Below, piece after piece: positions 34,830-43,814 of a stretch of 64,000 bases of DNA; position 1 is the first letter of the stretch, and each line of letters starts with the position of its first letter. The position numbers and the translations under genes are program-made. The notes beneath the pieces were generated by a model that was given only the letters and a program-made list of their open reading frames with translations, ran no database searches and had not been told where the DNA came from. This DNA comes from Pedobacter sp. Its GTDB lineage: Bacteria; Bacteroidota; Bacteroidia; Sphingobacteriales; Sphingobacteriaceae. The stretch lies in NCBI GenBank assembly GCA_014378705.1, contig JACMND010000031.1:1-64000 (forward strand), written 5' to 3'.

Positions 34830-34864
34830 AAAAAGCCTGCAAATCAAATGATTGCAGGCTTTTT
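34830..34864 (-). terminator. Terminator after tRNA-Ser
   Basis: A 12-13 bp perfect stem (AAAAGCCTGCAA from 34831, TTGCAGGCTTTT to 34863) has A-tract and T-tract flanks, so it can terminate on both strands. It lies 19 bases past the tRNA-Ser 3' end. Confidence 0.85.
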
Positions 34865-34882
34865 GTCTAAAGTTTAATAGTG

Positions 34883-34969
34883 CGGAGAGCTAGGGATTCG
34901 AACCCCAGGAACCTTTAACAGTTCAACAGTTTTCAAGACTGCCGCAATCGACCACTCTGCCAGCTCTCC
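34883..34969 (-). tRNA. tRNA-Ser (anticodon UGA)
   Basis: The 87-base class II tRNA begins GGAGAGCTGGCAGAGTGG. It has anticodon loop CTTGAAA (anticodon TGA) on a GCAGT/ACTGT stem, a long variable arm, and a T-arm GGGGTTCGAATCCC. The acceptor ends GCTCTCC with discriminator G. CCA is not encoded. Confidence 0.95.
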
Positions 34970-34973
34970 GCCG

Positions 34974-34981
34974 CAAAAGTA
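34974..34981 (-). promoter_or_regulatory. -7 promoter box for tRNA-Ser
   Basis: On the minus strand this reads TACTTTTG, matching TAnnTTTG, four bases before the tRNA 5' end. It has the same sequence and spacing as the box before the SRP RNA. Confidence 0.55.
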
Positions 34982-35057
34982 CAAACTCAAATCAATTATG
35001 CAAATTGCATCCTGATATTTTTTAAGCCAGAAGTTTAAATGGCAGGTATAGAAGTAT

Positions 35058-35093
35058 TTAAGCTTTGAACTATCAGCTTTAAGCTTTGAGCTG
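35058..35093. repeat. AAGCTTTGA/GAGCT intergenic minisatellite
   Basis: AAGCTTTGAACT, CAGCTTT and AAGCTTTGAGCT words follow one another just past the end of the YihY-type gene. A degenerate relative lies at 30238-30272. Confidence 0.45.
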
Positions 35094-35101
35094 GTATTGA
35101 T

Positions 35102-36088
35102 CTACTTTTTCATCAGCCTTTCCTGTGCCGGCTCTTTTCTGAAACTATTAAATTGAGGTTTTGAGATTTTAATGCTCCGTTTAGAAAGGTCTATACTGGC
35201 GTTGAGTTCAAATCCCACCAAAATAATTAACGAATTTAAATAAAGCCAGATCATTAAAACAATCAGAGTTCCGATGGAGCCATATATTTTATTATAAGTA
35301 CCGAAGTTGTTGATGTAATATGAAAATCCCCAAAAGGTGAGTATAGCAAGGATAGTTGCCATCCATGATCCAGCACTAAAAAAACGCCACTTCTTGGCAT
35401 TTGCGGGGCCGTAACGGTAAAGAAGGGATATAGTAACGAAATAAATAGTAATTAAAATAAACCAGCGCACCATGTTGATTATAAAAATCCAGAACGCGTC
35501 ATTAAACTTGAGTTCACTTCTCAGATAAGTAAATATATATTCGCCGATGGTAATAATGACTAACCCGGAGATTAAAGCGAAAGCGATCATGATCGTTAAA
35601 TTAAGCGCTACCAACCGTTGCTTAATCCAGCTTCTGGATTCGATGATCAAGGATGATTTGTTAAACGCCTCCATCAATGTGGAGATCCCATTTGTAGAAA
35701 AAAACAAGGCGAAGAAAAAACCGAATGAAAGAAGCTTCGAGTTTTGATTTTTAACAATGTCAACCAGCGTTGTTTCAACTGCCAAATACGCATTGTTTGG
35801 TAAAACAAGCGATATAAGGTTCATTAACTGGTCCTGGAAGTTATTAATGGGAATATATGGGATGAGCGTAAACAAAAAAATGATGGCCGGGAAGATAGCC
35901 AGCATAAAATTATACGCCAGGGACGATGCTTTATTTATCAACGAATCTTTGGCGATCTCTGAGAAGAAAAAAGAAGCAACGGTGTATAAGGGAAGCGGAC
36001 TAAAACCCGGAAGGATCATCACTTTCGTCCATTCAATAAGCAGATAATACGGCCTGAATTTTAAAAGAAACCTATGCAGCCAGTTCAT
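35102..36088 (-). CDS. YihY/UPF0761 (BrkB-like) family membrane protein
   Basis: The 328-residue protein has about six membrane segments and the YihY signature. KASSLAYNFMLAIFPAIIFLFTLIPYIP comes first, then LLSFGFFFALFFSTNGISTLMEAFN, and GSWMATILAILTFWGFSYYINNFGTYNKIYGSIGTLIVLMIWLYL near the C-terminus (motifs in order). The family was once called ribonuclease BN by mistake; a transport or envelope role is more likely but unproven. It ends a minus-strand run with a thioesterase (9-base gap) and mltG. Confidence 0.88.
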   Translation of the reverse strand: MNWLHRFLLKFRPYYLLIEWTKVMILPGFSPLPLYTVASFFFSEIAKDSLINKASSLAYNFMLAIFPAIIFLFTLIPYIPINNFQDQLMNLISLVLPNNAYLAVETTLVDIVKNQNSKLLSFGFFFALFFSTNGISTLMEAFNKSSLIIESRSWIKQRLVALNLTIMIAFALISGLVIITIGEYIFTYLRSELKFNDAFWIFIINMVRWFILITIYFVTISLLYRYGPANAKKWRFFSAGSWMATILAILTFWGFSYYINNFGTYNKIYGSIGTLIVLMIWLYLNSLIILVGFELNASIDLSKRSIKISKPQFNSFRKEPAQERLMKK

Positions 36089-36097
36089 TGATCAAAA

Positions 36098-36505
36098 TTA
36101 CTCAAAATATTTTTGCAGACGATTTAGAAAATCGGTGGATGGCATACAGGGCTTGTTGCGCTTAATATCAATAAAAACCAGTGTAGTCTCTCCTTCATTA
36201 ATCAGTTGATGTTGCTCGTTATAAAGTTGATATTCAAAATGTATCCTTACGGAAGGCATCTTTTTCATGATCACATTTATAGTAATTTCCTCATCATATA
36301 AAGCCGGTTTTAAGAATTTGCACCGCATATCAAGTACGGGCATCATAATTCCGGATTCTTCCATTAACTTATAGGTCATGCCCAAACTTCTCAGCATTTC
36401 TACACGGCCAACTTCATAAAACTGAGCGTAATTGCCATAATACATGTATCCCATCTGGTCGGTTTCCGCATATCTCACCCTTAATTTTGTAGAATGGCTA
36501 AACAT
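36098..36505 (-). CDS. YbgC/FadM-type acyl-CoA thioesterase (4HBT fold)
   Basis: The 135-residue protein has the hotdog-fold motif VRYAETDQMGYMYYGNYAQFYEVGR, whose aspartate (D16) is the catalytic residue of the 4-hydroxybenzoyl-CoA thioesterase class. It would hydrolyse acyl-CoA in the cytoplasm. Its ATG overlaps the mltG stop codon (TAATG), so translation is probably coupled. A second thioesterase of similar size lies at 39768. Confidence 0.88.
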   Translation of the reverse strand: MFSHSTKLRVRYAETDQMGYMYYGNYAQFYEVGRVEMLRSLGMTYKLMEESGIMMPVLDMRCKFLKPALYDEEITINVIMKKMPSVRIHFEYQLYNEQHQLINEGETTLVFIDIKRNKPCMPSTDFLNRLQKYFE

Positions 36506-37560
36506 TATTTTTTAATATTTCTCTCGTTAAGGGCTTGCTGAAATTTGCGGGCGTTTACAAGATGCTGCTGCAAAGTGGAGGCAAACGCATGATAACCAGA
36601 AAAGTCTTCTTTAGCGCACATATAAATATAATTGTGTTCAGAGTAGTTTAAAACAGCATCTATGGCTTTAATACTAGGCATTAAAATAGGGCCGGGGGGC
36701 AATCCTTTGTATAGGTAGGTATTGTAAGGCGATTCTTTTCGGAGATGTTTATTTAAAACGCGGCGGATTGTAAAATCATTATTCGCGAAAATAACAGTTG
36801 GATCAGCTTCCAGGCGAATTCCTTTTTTATAACGGTTTAAGTATAATCCGGCTATGATTGGCATTTCATTATCATGCAACGCTTCGGCATCAACAATGGA
36901 AGCCAGTATGCTAACCTGTATGGGGTTTAAATTTATACGGGTCGCCTTTGCTTTCCGGTCATTAGTCCAGAATTTCTCATATTCATCATGCATCCTGCCC
37001 ATAAACTGTTCGGCAGAAGTATTCCAGTAAATTTCGTAGGAATTTGGAATGAACATAGCGTAAACAGAATTGGTGTCAAAGCCCATTTTCTCAACGTATT
37101 TTGCCGAGTCAAGTAAATTTATAATCGAAACCGAATCAGTTTCCAGCTTTTTTGAAACCATTCCGGCAAGGGTTTCTTTTAACCTTACGTTCTGAAAAGC
37201 AATTTTAACTGGTTCCTGGTTTCCGGCTTTCAGCATGTTAATCAGGTTGCGGTTACTCATTCCTTTTCTCAAACGGTACCGGCCCGGTTTAACCTTGCCG
37301 GGATATTCCATGTTTTGGGCAGCCCATAAAAATGTAGTCGTATCGGCAACTATATTCTTATCCCTTATGGTTTGATAAACTTCAGAAAAACCGGCGCCTG
37401 TATTCACAAATAAATATTTCTCGTTTCCGTTTACGTTAGGCCCGAAAAATTTGAGGTAATAATTAAAAGCGGTAAATCCAAGTATGAAAATGATCAGTAC
37501 AGCAAAAGCGATCGCGGTTTTGGCTTTAAAACTTAATTTTCTTGGTTCTTTAACAGGCAT
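36505..37560 (-). CDS. mltG: Endolytic murein transglycosylase MltG
   Basis: The 351-residue protein has one N-terminal membrane anchor (about 13-33) and a YceG-like domain: ILASIVDAEALHDNEMPIIAGLYLNR, then RLEADPTVIFA, SPYNTYLYKGLPPGPI and YIYMCAKEDFSGYHAFA. MltG cuts nascent glycan strands and helps set their length at the inner-membrane face. The Glu in IVDAEA aligns with the catalytic Glu of IVEKET in better-known MltG. The PASTA-domain gene lies upstream on the same strand and a thioesterase overlaps downstream by one base. Confidence 0.93.
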   Translation of the reverse strand: MPVKEPRKLSFKAKTAIAFAVLIIFILGFTAFNYYLKFFGPNVNGNEKYLFVNTGAGFSEVYQTIRDKNIVADTTTFLWAAQNMEYPGKVKPGRYRLRKGMSNRNLINMLKAGNQEPVKIAFQNVRLKETLAGMVSKKLETDSVSIINLLDSAKYVEKMGFDTNSVYAMFIPNSYEIYWNTSAEQFMGRMHDEYEKFWTNDRKAKATRINLNPIQVSILASIVDAEALHDNEMPIIAGLYLNRYKKGIRLEADPTVIFANNDFTIRRVLNKHLRKESPYNTYLYKGLPPGPILMPSIKAIDAVLNYSEHNYIYMCAKEDFSGYHAFASTLQQHLVNARKFQQALNERNIKK

Positions 37561-37635
37561 ATAATTTTGAAAGTGTATAACCGAATCTAAGGGATTTATT
37601 TGTGTAAAGCAGAGGCAGTAAATAAATTGGTGGTT

Positions 37636-37702
37636 GTCCCGCTAAACGCTGTAGCCCCGATAAAGATCGGAGGCTGCCACTTATATCGGGTTTATTTTAA
37701 TC
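37636..37702. repeat. Half-copy of the intergenic inverted-repeat element
   Basis: This stretch contains GTCCCGCTA, a GCCCCGATAAAGATCGGAGGC hairpin and ATCGGGTTTATTTTA, in the same order and spacing as the right half of the element at 18900-18972. The left half is missing. It lies between the PASTA gene and mltG. Confidence 0.65.
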
Positions 37703-37726
37703 TGGCCATTCGCTTTTTTTAAAAAA

Positions 37727-38503
37727 TTAGGGCAGCTGATTCTGATCGCTCAGAATCACATCCACGCTGCTGCCGATACTCACTTTACTTAATGTATCAC
37801 TTAATGCCGGAAGTTGTTTAATAACCCTGGCACCAACAGTATCAATCACCATGCCTTCATATGTAACATTACCTAGCTGTAATGAAGAACCCAGTAAAGA
37901 AAGTCGTGCTTCGTTCAAGTTTAAGCCGAGTAAATTGGGTATATCAACTTCACTCGCCCCCATTCCATCGCCCAGAACAAGATCAATTTTGGAGCCTTTG
38001 GGTACTTGTTGGTTTGTACTTAAAGTACGCCCTTTAACATGAATACCCAAAACAACATCGCGGGCAACATCAGAAATATAGGAGGTATCGCCCAATTTCA
38101 ATCCGTAGTTATTAAGGATGGAGCGTGCTTCCAGAAAGGTTTTTCCGTCAATATCCGGAAAATCAATTTCCGGCGCAAGCCTGGTAATGATGGTTAAGTA
38201 AATGGTGCGGTTAATCTTTACATTGGTATTCGCATCCGGATCCTGCTCCACAACCGTTCCCGGATCTTTATCTATCAGGTAAACGGAATCTACCTGGTAT
38301 CTGAAACCTTTTGATTCCAGCAACTGGATAGCATCTTCAACGGCTAAACCTTTCAATTTCGGTACTGGCAAACCTTCGCCGTGCCGGGTATAAAAATTTA
38401 AACTATAGAATATAATCAGCAGTAAAGCAAAAACAGAGATAAATGCAATGAGCAGGTTTTTGCGGAAGGTGCGTGTTCCCAGATACGTGAAAAATTTACT
38501 CAT
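37727..38503 (-). CDS. Membrane-anchored protein with three PASTA domains
   Basis: The 258-residue protein has a transmembrane anchor near residues 15-37, then three PASTA repeats: about 45-105 (VPKLKGLAVEDAIQLLESKG), 110-180 (FPDIDGKTFLEARSILNNYG) and 185-255 (IPNLLGLNLNEARLSL). PASTA domains bind peptidoglycan stem peptides or beta-lactam-like structures and usually belong to Ser/Thr kinases or penicillin-binding proteins. Here there is no kinase or transpeptidase domain. Its neighbours mltG and the divergent ddl (155 bases away) support a role in cell-wall sensing or assembly. Confidence 0.9.
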   Translation of the reverse strand: MSKFFTYLGTRTFRKNLLIAFISVFALLLIIFYSLNFYTRHGEGLPVPKLKGLAVEDAIQLLESKGFRYQVDSVYLIDKDPGTVVEQDPDANTNVKINRTIYLTIITRLAPEIDFPDIDGKTFLEARSILNNYGLKLGDTSYISDVARDVVLGIHVKGRTLSTNQQVPKGSKIDLVLGDGMGASEVDIPNLLGLNLNEARLSLLGSSLQLGNVTYEGMVIDTVGARVIKQLPALSDTLSKVSIGSSVDVILSDQNQLP

Positions 38504-38645
38504 TATTTGCTAAACGGATGTAAGATGCATTTCTTTATACACTTTTGATGTTCAATTAGAGCAGGTACAAAGCCAAACTTAAATCAAAATTTATGATTTT
38601 GGAAGATAATAATTAGCGATGCCTCTAATTCAATTGTTTTAAAAT

Positions 38646-38653
38646 TATATTTG
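38646..38653 (+). promoter_or_regulatory. -7 promoter box at the ddl start codon
   Basis: TATATTTG, a perfect TAnnTTTG match, ends five bases before the ddl ATG at 38659. This predicts a leaderless or nearly leaderless transcript. No good TTTG is visible at the usual -33 position. Confidence 0.5.
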
Positions 38654-38658
38654 AAACC

Positions 38659-39642
38659 ATGAAGAAAACAATCGCTTTATTAACCGGAGGTTTTACGGGG
38701 GAGTCGGTTATATCACTAAAAAGTGCTGATTTTGTTTTCAGTAAACTGGATAAAGAAAAGTATGAGGTCTACAAGATCATCATCAAGCCAGATAGCTGGT
38801 ATTATGAAGATGATAATGCTAATAAAACAACCATCAACAGAAATAATTTTAGCTTACAACTTCATCAAAGGGTCATCCGGTTTGATGCCGCTTTCATCAT
38901 TCTTCATGGTTCGCCCGGCGAAGACGGCAAACTTCAGGGTTATCTGGACATGCTTAATATCCCGTATACCAGTTGCGATGCCCTTACTTCGGCTCTTACC
39001 ATGAATAAAGGATACACCAAAGCCGTAGTAAATAACATTGACAATCTTTTTGTAGCTAAATCCGTCATGTTATTCGAAAATAATGCAAATTTTATAAATG
39101 AAATTTCTACCTCACTTAAACTGCCGTTTTTTATAAAACCCAATAACGGTGGCAGCAGCATTGGCATGAGTAAGGTTAAAACGATTGAAGAGCTACCTGA
39201 AGCTTTAAAAAAAGCCTTTGACGAAGATAATCAGGTGCTGGTTGAAGAATTTATAAACGGCAGAGAATTTTCAGTTGGAGTTTATAAAAGTAAATTAGGG
39301 ATTGAAGTATTACCGGCTACAGAAGTAATTAGCCCCCGCGAATTTTTTGATTTTGAGAGTAAATATACCCCAGGCCTGACGAAAGAAATAACCCCAGCCA
39401 GAATGACCGCTGTTGAAAGAGCACAGGTTGTAAAAATTGTAACTGAAATCTATTTTAAGTTGAATTGTAAAGGAATGGTGCGCATTGATTATTTTCTTGA
39501 GCACGAAACCGGTCATTTTTATTTTATTGAGATCAACACGATACCCGGCCAAACAGCTACTAGTTTCATCCCGCAACAGGTTAAGGCTGCCGGAAAAGAT
39601 ATTGGTGAGTTTTATAGTGAATTGATTGAGGCTGTTTGTTAG
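38659..39642 (+). CDS. ddl: D-alanine--D-alanine ligase
   Basis: The 327-residue ATP-grasp protein has LLTGGFTGESVISLKSA at the N-terminus, LHGSPGEDGKLQGYLDML for substrate binding, KPNNGGSSIGMSKV in the ATP-grasp region, VLVEEFINGREFSVGVY, and the C-terminal FIEINTIPGQTATSFIPQQ with metal-binding Glu and Asn. It joins two D-alanines for peptidoglycan precursors, using D-Ala from the Alr half of the fusion gene at 15609. It is divergent from the PASTA protein gene. Length fits DdlA/DdlB of Bacteroidota. Confidence 0.94.
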   Translation: MKKTIALLTGGFTGESVISLKSADFVFSKLDKEKYEVYKIIIKPDSWYYEDDNANKTTINRNNFSLQLHQRVIRFDAAFIILHGSPGEDGKLQGYLDMLNIPYTSCDALTSALTMNKGYTKAVVNNIDNLFVAKSVMLFENNANFINEISTSLKLPFFIKPNNGGSSIGMSKVKTIEELPEALKKAFDEDNQVLVEEFINGREFSVGVYKSKLGIEVLPATEVISPREFFDFESKYTPGLTKEITPARMTAVERAQVVKIVTEIYFKLNCKGMVRIDYFLEHETGHFYFIEINTIPGQTATSFIPQQVKAAGKDIGEFYSELIEAVC

Positions 39643-39767
39643 ATGGTAAGTTGCTATGTGATTATTTTTAGATAATTATTTTTTTAATTGTTTAATTGCT
39701 CATAATAACTGGCAAAGTATTTACCAACAACACGTTTTGAAGGACATTCTTACTAACAAGCAAACAA

Positions 39768-40199
39768 CTAAATCGAATACCGTTCAATCATTTCTTCAGA
39801 AACCTTCATGCTACGGCCGGTTTTAATGTCAATCATCACATAATCAAACCAGCCATCACAGACTACTTTCCTTGTTTTTTTATTTTTGATTTCAAAGCTT
39901 ACCCTACAACCTTTGCTGTTGATACTATCAATACCAGTTTCAACAAAGAAAAATTCTCCCAATCCCAATGATCTTTTATAATCTACAAATGCGGTTCTCA
40001 CAACCCAACCCAAACCCTTACTTAGAAATTCTTCCATCGGCATTCCATAGTTTGTTTCCATTTGCTCGTACCTGGCTGCCAGCACATAATCAAAGTAAGT
40101 GCTGTTATGCACATGGTTAAACATATCAATATCATCCGGCCGGACTTTAAACTCTGTTGTAAACCTGCTGAAAGCAGTTGAATTTTTCATTATTTTCAA
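39768..40199 (-). CDS. 4HBT-fold acyl-CoA thioesterase
   Basis: The 143-residue protein contains VRPDDIDMFNHVHNSTYFDYVLAAR, the hotdog-fold helix with catalytic-type aspartate, and a C-terminal core with VCDGWFDYVMID. It would hydrolyse acyl-CoA thioesters. A methionine at residue 4 is an alternative start. It is separate from the other thioesterase (36098), facing the rpsO promoter region; the two are only moderately similar by eye. Confidence 0.85.
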   Translation of the reverse strand: MKIMKNSTAFSRFTTEFKVRPDDIDMFNHVHNSTYFDYVLAARYEQMETNYGMPMEEFLSKGLGWVVRTAFVDYKRSLGLGEFFFVETGIDSINSKGCRVSFEIKNKKTRKVVCDGWFDYVMIDIKTGRSMKVSEEMIERYSI

Positions 40200-40261
40200 A
40201 TGTGGGTTTTTTATTGGGAAAAATATAATTTCAAAACGCAGGCGTAAGCAATCAATTGTCC

Positions 40262-40292
40262 CTTGGAATTAAACTATAAAAATCTATATTTG
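40262..40292 (+). promoter_or_regulatory. Promoter of rpsO
   Basis: CTTG at 40262-40265 and TATATTTG at 40285-40292 are 19 bases apart, matching the Bacteroidota pattern TTTG-N19-21-TAnnTTTG with one mismatch. Transcription would start near 40299, about 38 bases before the rpsO ATG. Confidence 0.6.
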
Positions 40293-40336
40293 CGATTAAT
40301 TGTTCAATCATAAACCACTTTAATATTATTCAGGTA

Positions 40337-40615
40337 ATGTATTTAAGTAACGAATTTAAGGCAGATATTTTTGCCAAGCATGGTAAAGGCGCAACCGATA
40401 CAGGTTCAGCAGAAGGTCAGGTAGCATTGTTTACTGCTCGTATTTCTCATTTAACCGGGCATCTAAAAAACAACAGAAAAGATTTTTCTACTCAGTTATC
40501 CTTGCAAAAATTAGTGGGTAAACGACGTGCCTTGCTAGCTTATCTTTTCAAAAAAGATATTAACAGGTACCGTGCTATTATTAAAGCGTTGGAATTAAGG
40601 GATATTATTAAATAA
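40337..40615 (+). CDS. rpsO: 30S ribosomal protein S15
   Basis: The 92-residue protein matches S15 along its length: TGSAEGQVALFTARISHLTGHL, KNNRKDFSTQLSLQKLVGKRRALLAYL and RYRAIIKALELRDI in order. S15 binds the 16S rRNA central domain early in 30S assembly. A strong terminator follows, and pnp starts 121 bases downstream, the classic rpsO-pnp order seen in many bacteria. Confidence 0.97.
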   Translation: MYLSNEFKADIFAKHGKGATDTGSAEGQVALFTARISHLTGHLKNNRKDFSTQLSLQKLVGKRRALLAYLFKKDINRYRAIIKALELRDIIK

Positions 40616-40634
40616 TCTCAAAAAAATCTATGTT

Positions 40635-40662
40635 AAGCCATCTCAGCAGAGATGGCTTTTTA
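40635..40662 (+). terminator. Terminator between rpsO and pnp
   Basis: AAGCCATCTC (40635-40644) pairs with GAGATGGCTT (40649-40658) around loop AGCA, followed by TTTTTAG. Confidence 0.9.
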
Positions 40663-40693
40663 GTTACAAAAAACTATAGTCAATATAAAAACT

Positions 40694-40721
40694 GAAGCGT
40701 TCTAAAGAGGAAAAACGCTTC
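40694..40721 (+). promoter_or_regulatory. Hairpin in the pnp leader
   Basis: GAAGCGTT (40694-40701) and AACGCTTC (40714-40721) form a perfect 8-bp stem around a 12-base purine-rich loop, ending 15 bases before the pnp start. Leader hairpins of pnp serve RNase III cleavage and autocontrol in E. coli; the same job here is only an analogy. Confidence 0.5.
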
Positions 40722-40736
40722 GTAATAAACATAAAA

Positions 40737-42875
40737 ATGAGTTATAACGCAATTAAAAAGACTTTCGATATAGGCGATGGCCGTATGATCGAAATCGAAA
40801 CAGGAAAATTAGCCAAACAAGCTGACGGTTCTGTTGTGGTTCGCATGGGCGATACCATGTTGCTTGCCACTGTAGTTTCTACAGTAGGTGCAAAGGCGGG
40901 AATTGATTTCCTTCCATTGTCAGTAGATTATCAGGAAAAATATGCGGCTACTGGCCGTATCCCCGGAGGGTTTTTACGCCGTGAAGCACGTCTTTCAGAT
41001 TATGAGGTTCTGATTTCACGCCTGGTTGACCGTGCGTTACGCCCGATGTTCCCGGAAGATTATCACGCTGAAGTACAAGTGATGATCTCGTTAATTTCTG
41101 CCGATAAAAACATTATGCCTGATTGCCTCGCAGGTTTGGCGGCATCAGCAGCAATTGCGGTTTCAGATATCCCGTTTAACGGCCCTATTTCCGAAGTTCG
41201 GGTTGCCAGAATTGACGGTAAACTTGTTATAAATCCCTTTCTAAACGACCTTCAACGTGCAACTATAGATTTATTAGTTGCCGGAACTGAAAGTGATATT
41301 ATAATGGTAGAAGGAGAGGGCGACGAAATTTCTGAAGAAGAAATGGTTGAAGCGATCGAATTTGCCCATAAAGCAATTGTTATTCAGGTTCAGGCGCAGA
41401 AAGAACTTGCCGGGATGGTTGGTAAAACCAAAAAGCGGGAGTATAGCCATGAATCACAGGATCCGGAATTAAAAGAAAAAGTTTATGCTGCAACCTATGA
41501 TAAGGTCTATGCAATCGCAAAATCTCAATCAGCTAAACAACAAAGAGGAGACAAATTTGGGGAGGTTTTGATGGATTTCATTGCCAGTTTAGGCGAAGAT
41601 ATTGATGATCAAACAGGCTTCCTTTCAAAAAAATATTTTCACGATGTACAGTACGATGCTATTCGTAATCTTGTTTTAAACGAAGGTATTCGTTTAGATG
41701 GGCGTGATTCACGTACCGTTCGCCCAATCTGGAGCGAAATCGGATACTTGCCATCCGCTCACGGATCTGCCATTTTTACCCGTGGAGAAACACAGTCGTT
41801 AACAACAGTTACTTTGGGTGCTAAATCTGATGAACAAATGATTGATGGTGCGTTTTTTAACGGATACCAGAAGTTCTTACTACATTACAATTTTCCACCT
41901 TTTTCAACGGGTGAAGCCCGCCCAAACCGTGGGACCGGCCGTCGGGAAGTTGGTCATGGAAACTTGGCCATGCGTTCGCTCAAGCGGGTTTTACCTGGCG
42001 ATGAAAATCCATATACCATCCGTATTGTTTCTGATATTTTAGAATCCAATGGATCTTCTTCTATGGCTACGGTTTGCGCTGGTACCCTTGCCCTTATGGA
42101 TGCAGGTATTAAAATTAAAGCACCTGTTTCCGGGATTGCAATGGGACTGATCAGTGATGAAAAAACCGGAAAGTATGCTATTTTAAGTGATATTCTTGGT
42201 GATGAAGATCATTTAGGGGATATGGATTTTAAGGTTACCGGTACAGAAAAAGGCATTGTGGCTTGCCAGATGGATTTAAAGATTAATGGATTAAAGTGGG
42301 AAGTACTAACCGCTGCTTTAAAACAAGCGAAAGAAGCTCGCCTTCATATCTTAAATGAAATGAAGAAGACTATTGAACAACCCCGCGAGGACTATAAGCC
42401 ACATGCGCCACGCATTGTAACCCTTAAAATTGATAAAGAATACATAGGTGCTATTATTGGCCCCGGAGGAAAGATTATTCAGGAAATGCAGCGTGAAACC
42501 GGTGCAACCATTGCAATAGAAGAAAAGGATAATCAAGGTATTATTCAAATTTTTGCGGACAATAAAGAAGCAATTGATAAGGCTGTCAGCCGTATAAAAG
42601 CCATTGCTGCCAAGCCGGAAGTAGGCGAAACTTATGAAGGTAAAGTGAAAACAATAATGCCGTTTGGTGCTTTTGTGGAAATTATGCCGGGCAAGGACGG
42701 TTTGTTACACATTTCTGAAATTGATTGGAAACGCTATGAGACCATGGATGGTGTTTTAAATGTAGGAGATATGGTTACAGTTAAACTTCTGGACGTAGAT
42801 AAACAGGGTAAATTAAAATTATCGCGTAAAGCTTTGTTGCCACGCCCTCCAAGGCCTGAAGAGCAAAAAGCATAA
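40737..42875 (+). CDS. pnp: Polyribonucleotide nucleotidyltransferase (PNPase)
   Basis: The 712-residue protein has two RNase PH domains (about 10-225 and 310-540), the second with [15 protein letters not shown] and the catalytic aspartate region [19 protein letters not shown]. An all-helical linker lies between them. A KH domain ([18 protein letters not shown]) and an S1 domain ([20 protein letters not shown]) close the protein. PNPase degrades RNA from the 3' end using phosphate, as a trimer. It follows rpsO and a terminator, and its own leader has a stable hairpin. Confidence 0.97.
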   Translation: MSYNAIKKTFDIGDGRMIEIETGKLAKQADGSVVVRMGDTMLLATVVSTVGAKAGIDFLPLSVDYQEKYAATGRIPGGFLRREARLSDYEVLISRLVDRALRPMFPEDYHAEVQVMISLISADKNIMPDCLAGLAASAAIAVSDIPFNGPISEVRVARIDGKLVINPFLNDLQRATIDLLVAGTESDIIMVEGEGDEISEEEMVEAIEFAHKAIVIQVQAQKELAGMVGKTKKREYSHESQDPELKEKVYAATYDKVYAIAKSQSAKQQRGDKFGEVLMDFIASLGEDIDDQTGFLSKKYFHDVQYDAIRNLVLNEGIRLDGRDSRTVRPIWSEIGYLPSAHGSAIFTRGETQSLTTVTLGAKSDEQMIDGAFFNGYQKFLLHYNFPPFSTGEARPNRGTGRREVGHGNLAMRSLKRVLPGDENPYTIRIVSDILESNGSSSMATVCAGTLALMDAGIKIKAPVSGIAMGLISDEKTGKYAILSDILGDEDHLGDMDFKVTGTEKGIVACQMDLKINGLKWEVLTAALKQAKEARLHILNEMKKTIEQPREDYKPHAPRIVTLKIDKEYIGAIIGPGGKIIQEMQRETGATIAIEEKDNQGIIQIFADNKEAIDKAVSRIKAIAAKPEVGETYEGKVKTIMPFGAFVEIMPGKDGLLHISEIDWKRYETMDGVLNVGDMVTVKLLDVDKQGKLKLSRKALLPRPPRPEEQKA

Positions 42876-42896
42876 CACCGCTTATTTTACAATAAG

Positions 42897-42927
42897 AACC
42901 CTGTCTTTTTATCGAGCAGGGTTTTTA
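42897..42927 (+). terminator. Terminator after pnp
   Basis: AACCCTG (42897-42903) pairs with CAGGGTT (42917-42923), followed by TTTATTTTATT. Confidence 0.85.
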
Positions 42928-42992
42928 TTTTATTGCCAAAATGATTAATGATTATAGAAGTTTAGTTAAGTGTTTACGAATTTTTAAACTTC

Positions 42993-43523
42993 TTAGCTGC
43001 CTTCGATAGAATCATCCATTGTTTTACCTGATATGGCTCCGGCTATCATTTTTACCAGTGCTATTGCGTCTCCATGTTTGTTATCCCAATAGTGTCCATC
43101 AACTGTTTCTACTTTTATGGCTGTAATCCGCGGGTCGTCAATTTCTCCGGTAAACCAAGTTTTAAGTAGTGGCTCCCAAAGTTCTTTAATCAGTTCTTTA
43201 TCTGTTGAAATAGTGGCAACACCGTAAATACTTAAGAAGTTTGAATGAGCAGAACCTTGAAATAATAGTTGCACATTGGGATCAACCAGTATATCGCGGT
43301 TTTTAAAACTATCATTCGCACTTAGAAAATAAAAATTACCAAGGTCATCCATTTTCTGTACCGCCATTGGCCTCACAGTAAATGGTATTCCGGCCTGCAT
43401 GGCAGTACAGAAAAAGCATGTATTATTCTCACCGGCTAGTTCTTTAATTTTTCTTCCTGCTTCAGATCCCTGAAGGTTTTTATGATTTTGCTCTCTTTGT
43501 TGTTTATTAATACTATCCATCAT
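42993..43523 (-). CDS. Pyridoxamine 5'-phosphate oxidase-like (general stress protein 26 type)
   Basis: The 176-residue protein has the split-barrel flavin-binding pattern of the general stress protein 26 group: IKELAGENNTCFFCTAMQ, PFTVRPMAVQKMDDLGNFYFL, VQLLFQGSAHSNFLSIYGVA and KELWEPLLKTWFTGEIDDPRI. Such proteins bind FMN, FAD or F420-like cofactors; the reaction is rarely known. Start could be 43523 or the next ATG at 43520. It is alone on its strand, convergent with pnp. Confidence 0.86.
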   Translation of the reverse strand: MMDSINKQQREQNHKNLQGSEAGRKIKELAGENNTCFFCTAMQAGIPFTVRPMAVQKMDDLGNFYFLSANDSFKNRDILVDPNVQLLFQGSAHSNFLSIYGVATISTDKELIKELWEPLLKTWFTGEIDDPRITAIKVETVDGHYWDNKHGDAIALVKMIAGAISGKTMDDSIEGS

Positions 43524-43814
43524 TTATTGTGTTGATGGTAGAGGAACACGCACGGCGTACAAATGTATATTTAGGGGGAAGATTGGGTAAAATTAAGCCT
43601 CTTATTTTTTTGTTGACAAAAGGTATATTTTTAATATTTATTTTAATTTTTTAGATTTCAGGGCGCAATAAATCTATGAATGGAATTCTCATAAAAATTC
43701 ATACTATTTATGATGATTAATTTATTGATTATTTATTTAATTGCATTCGCATTAGGCTATATTATTTTGTTATAATTATTAATTGTTATTTTTTTAGTTA
43801 AAAACTAAAATTAA
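43524..43814. other. AT-rich intergenic stretch
   Basis: No supported coding frame or RNA gene is visible here. The stretch is very AT-rich (long runs of A and T near 43600-43800) and leads into the promoter at 43815. Confidence 0.5.
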
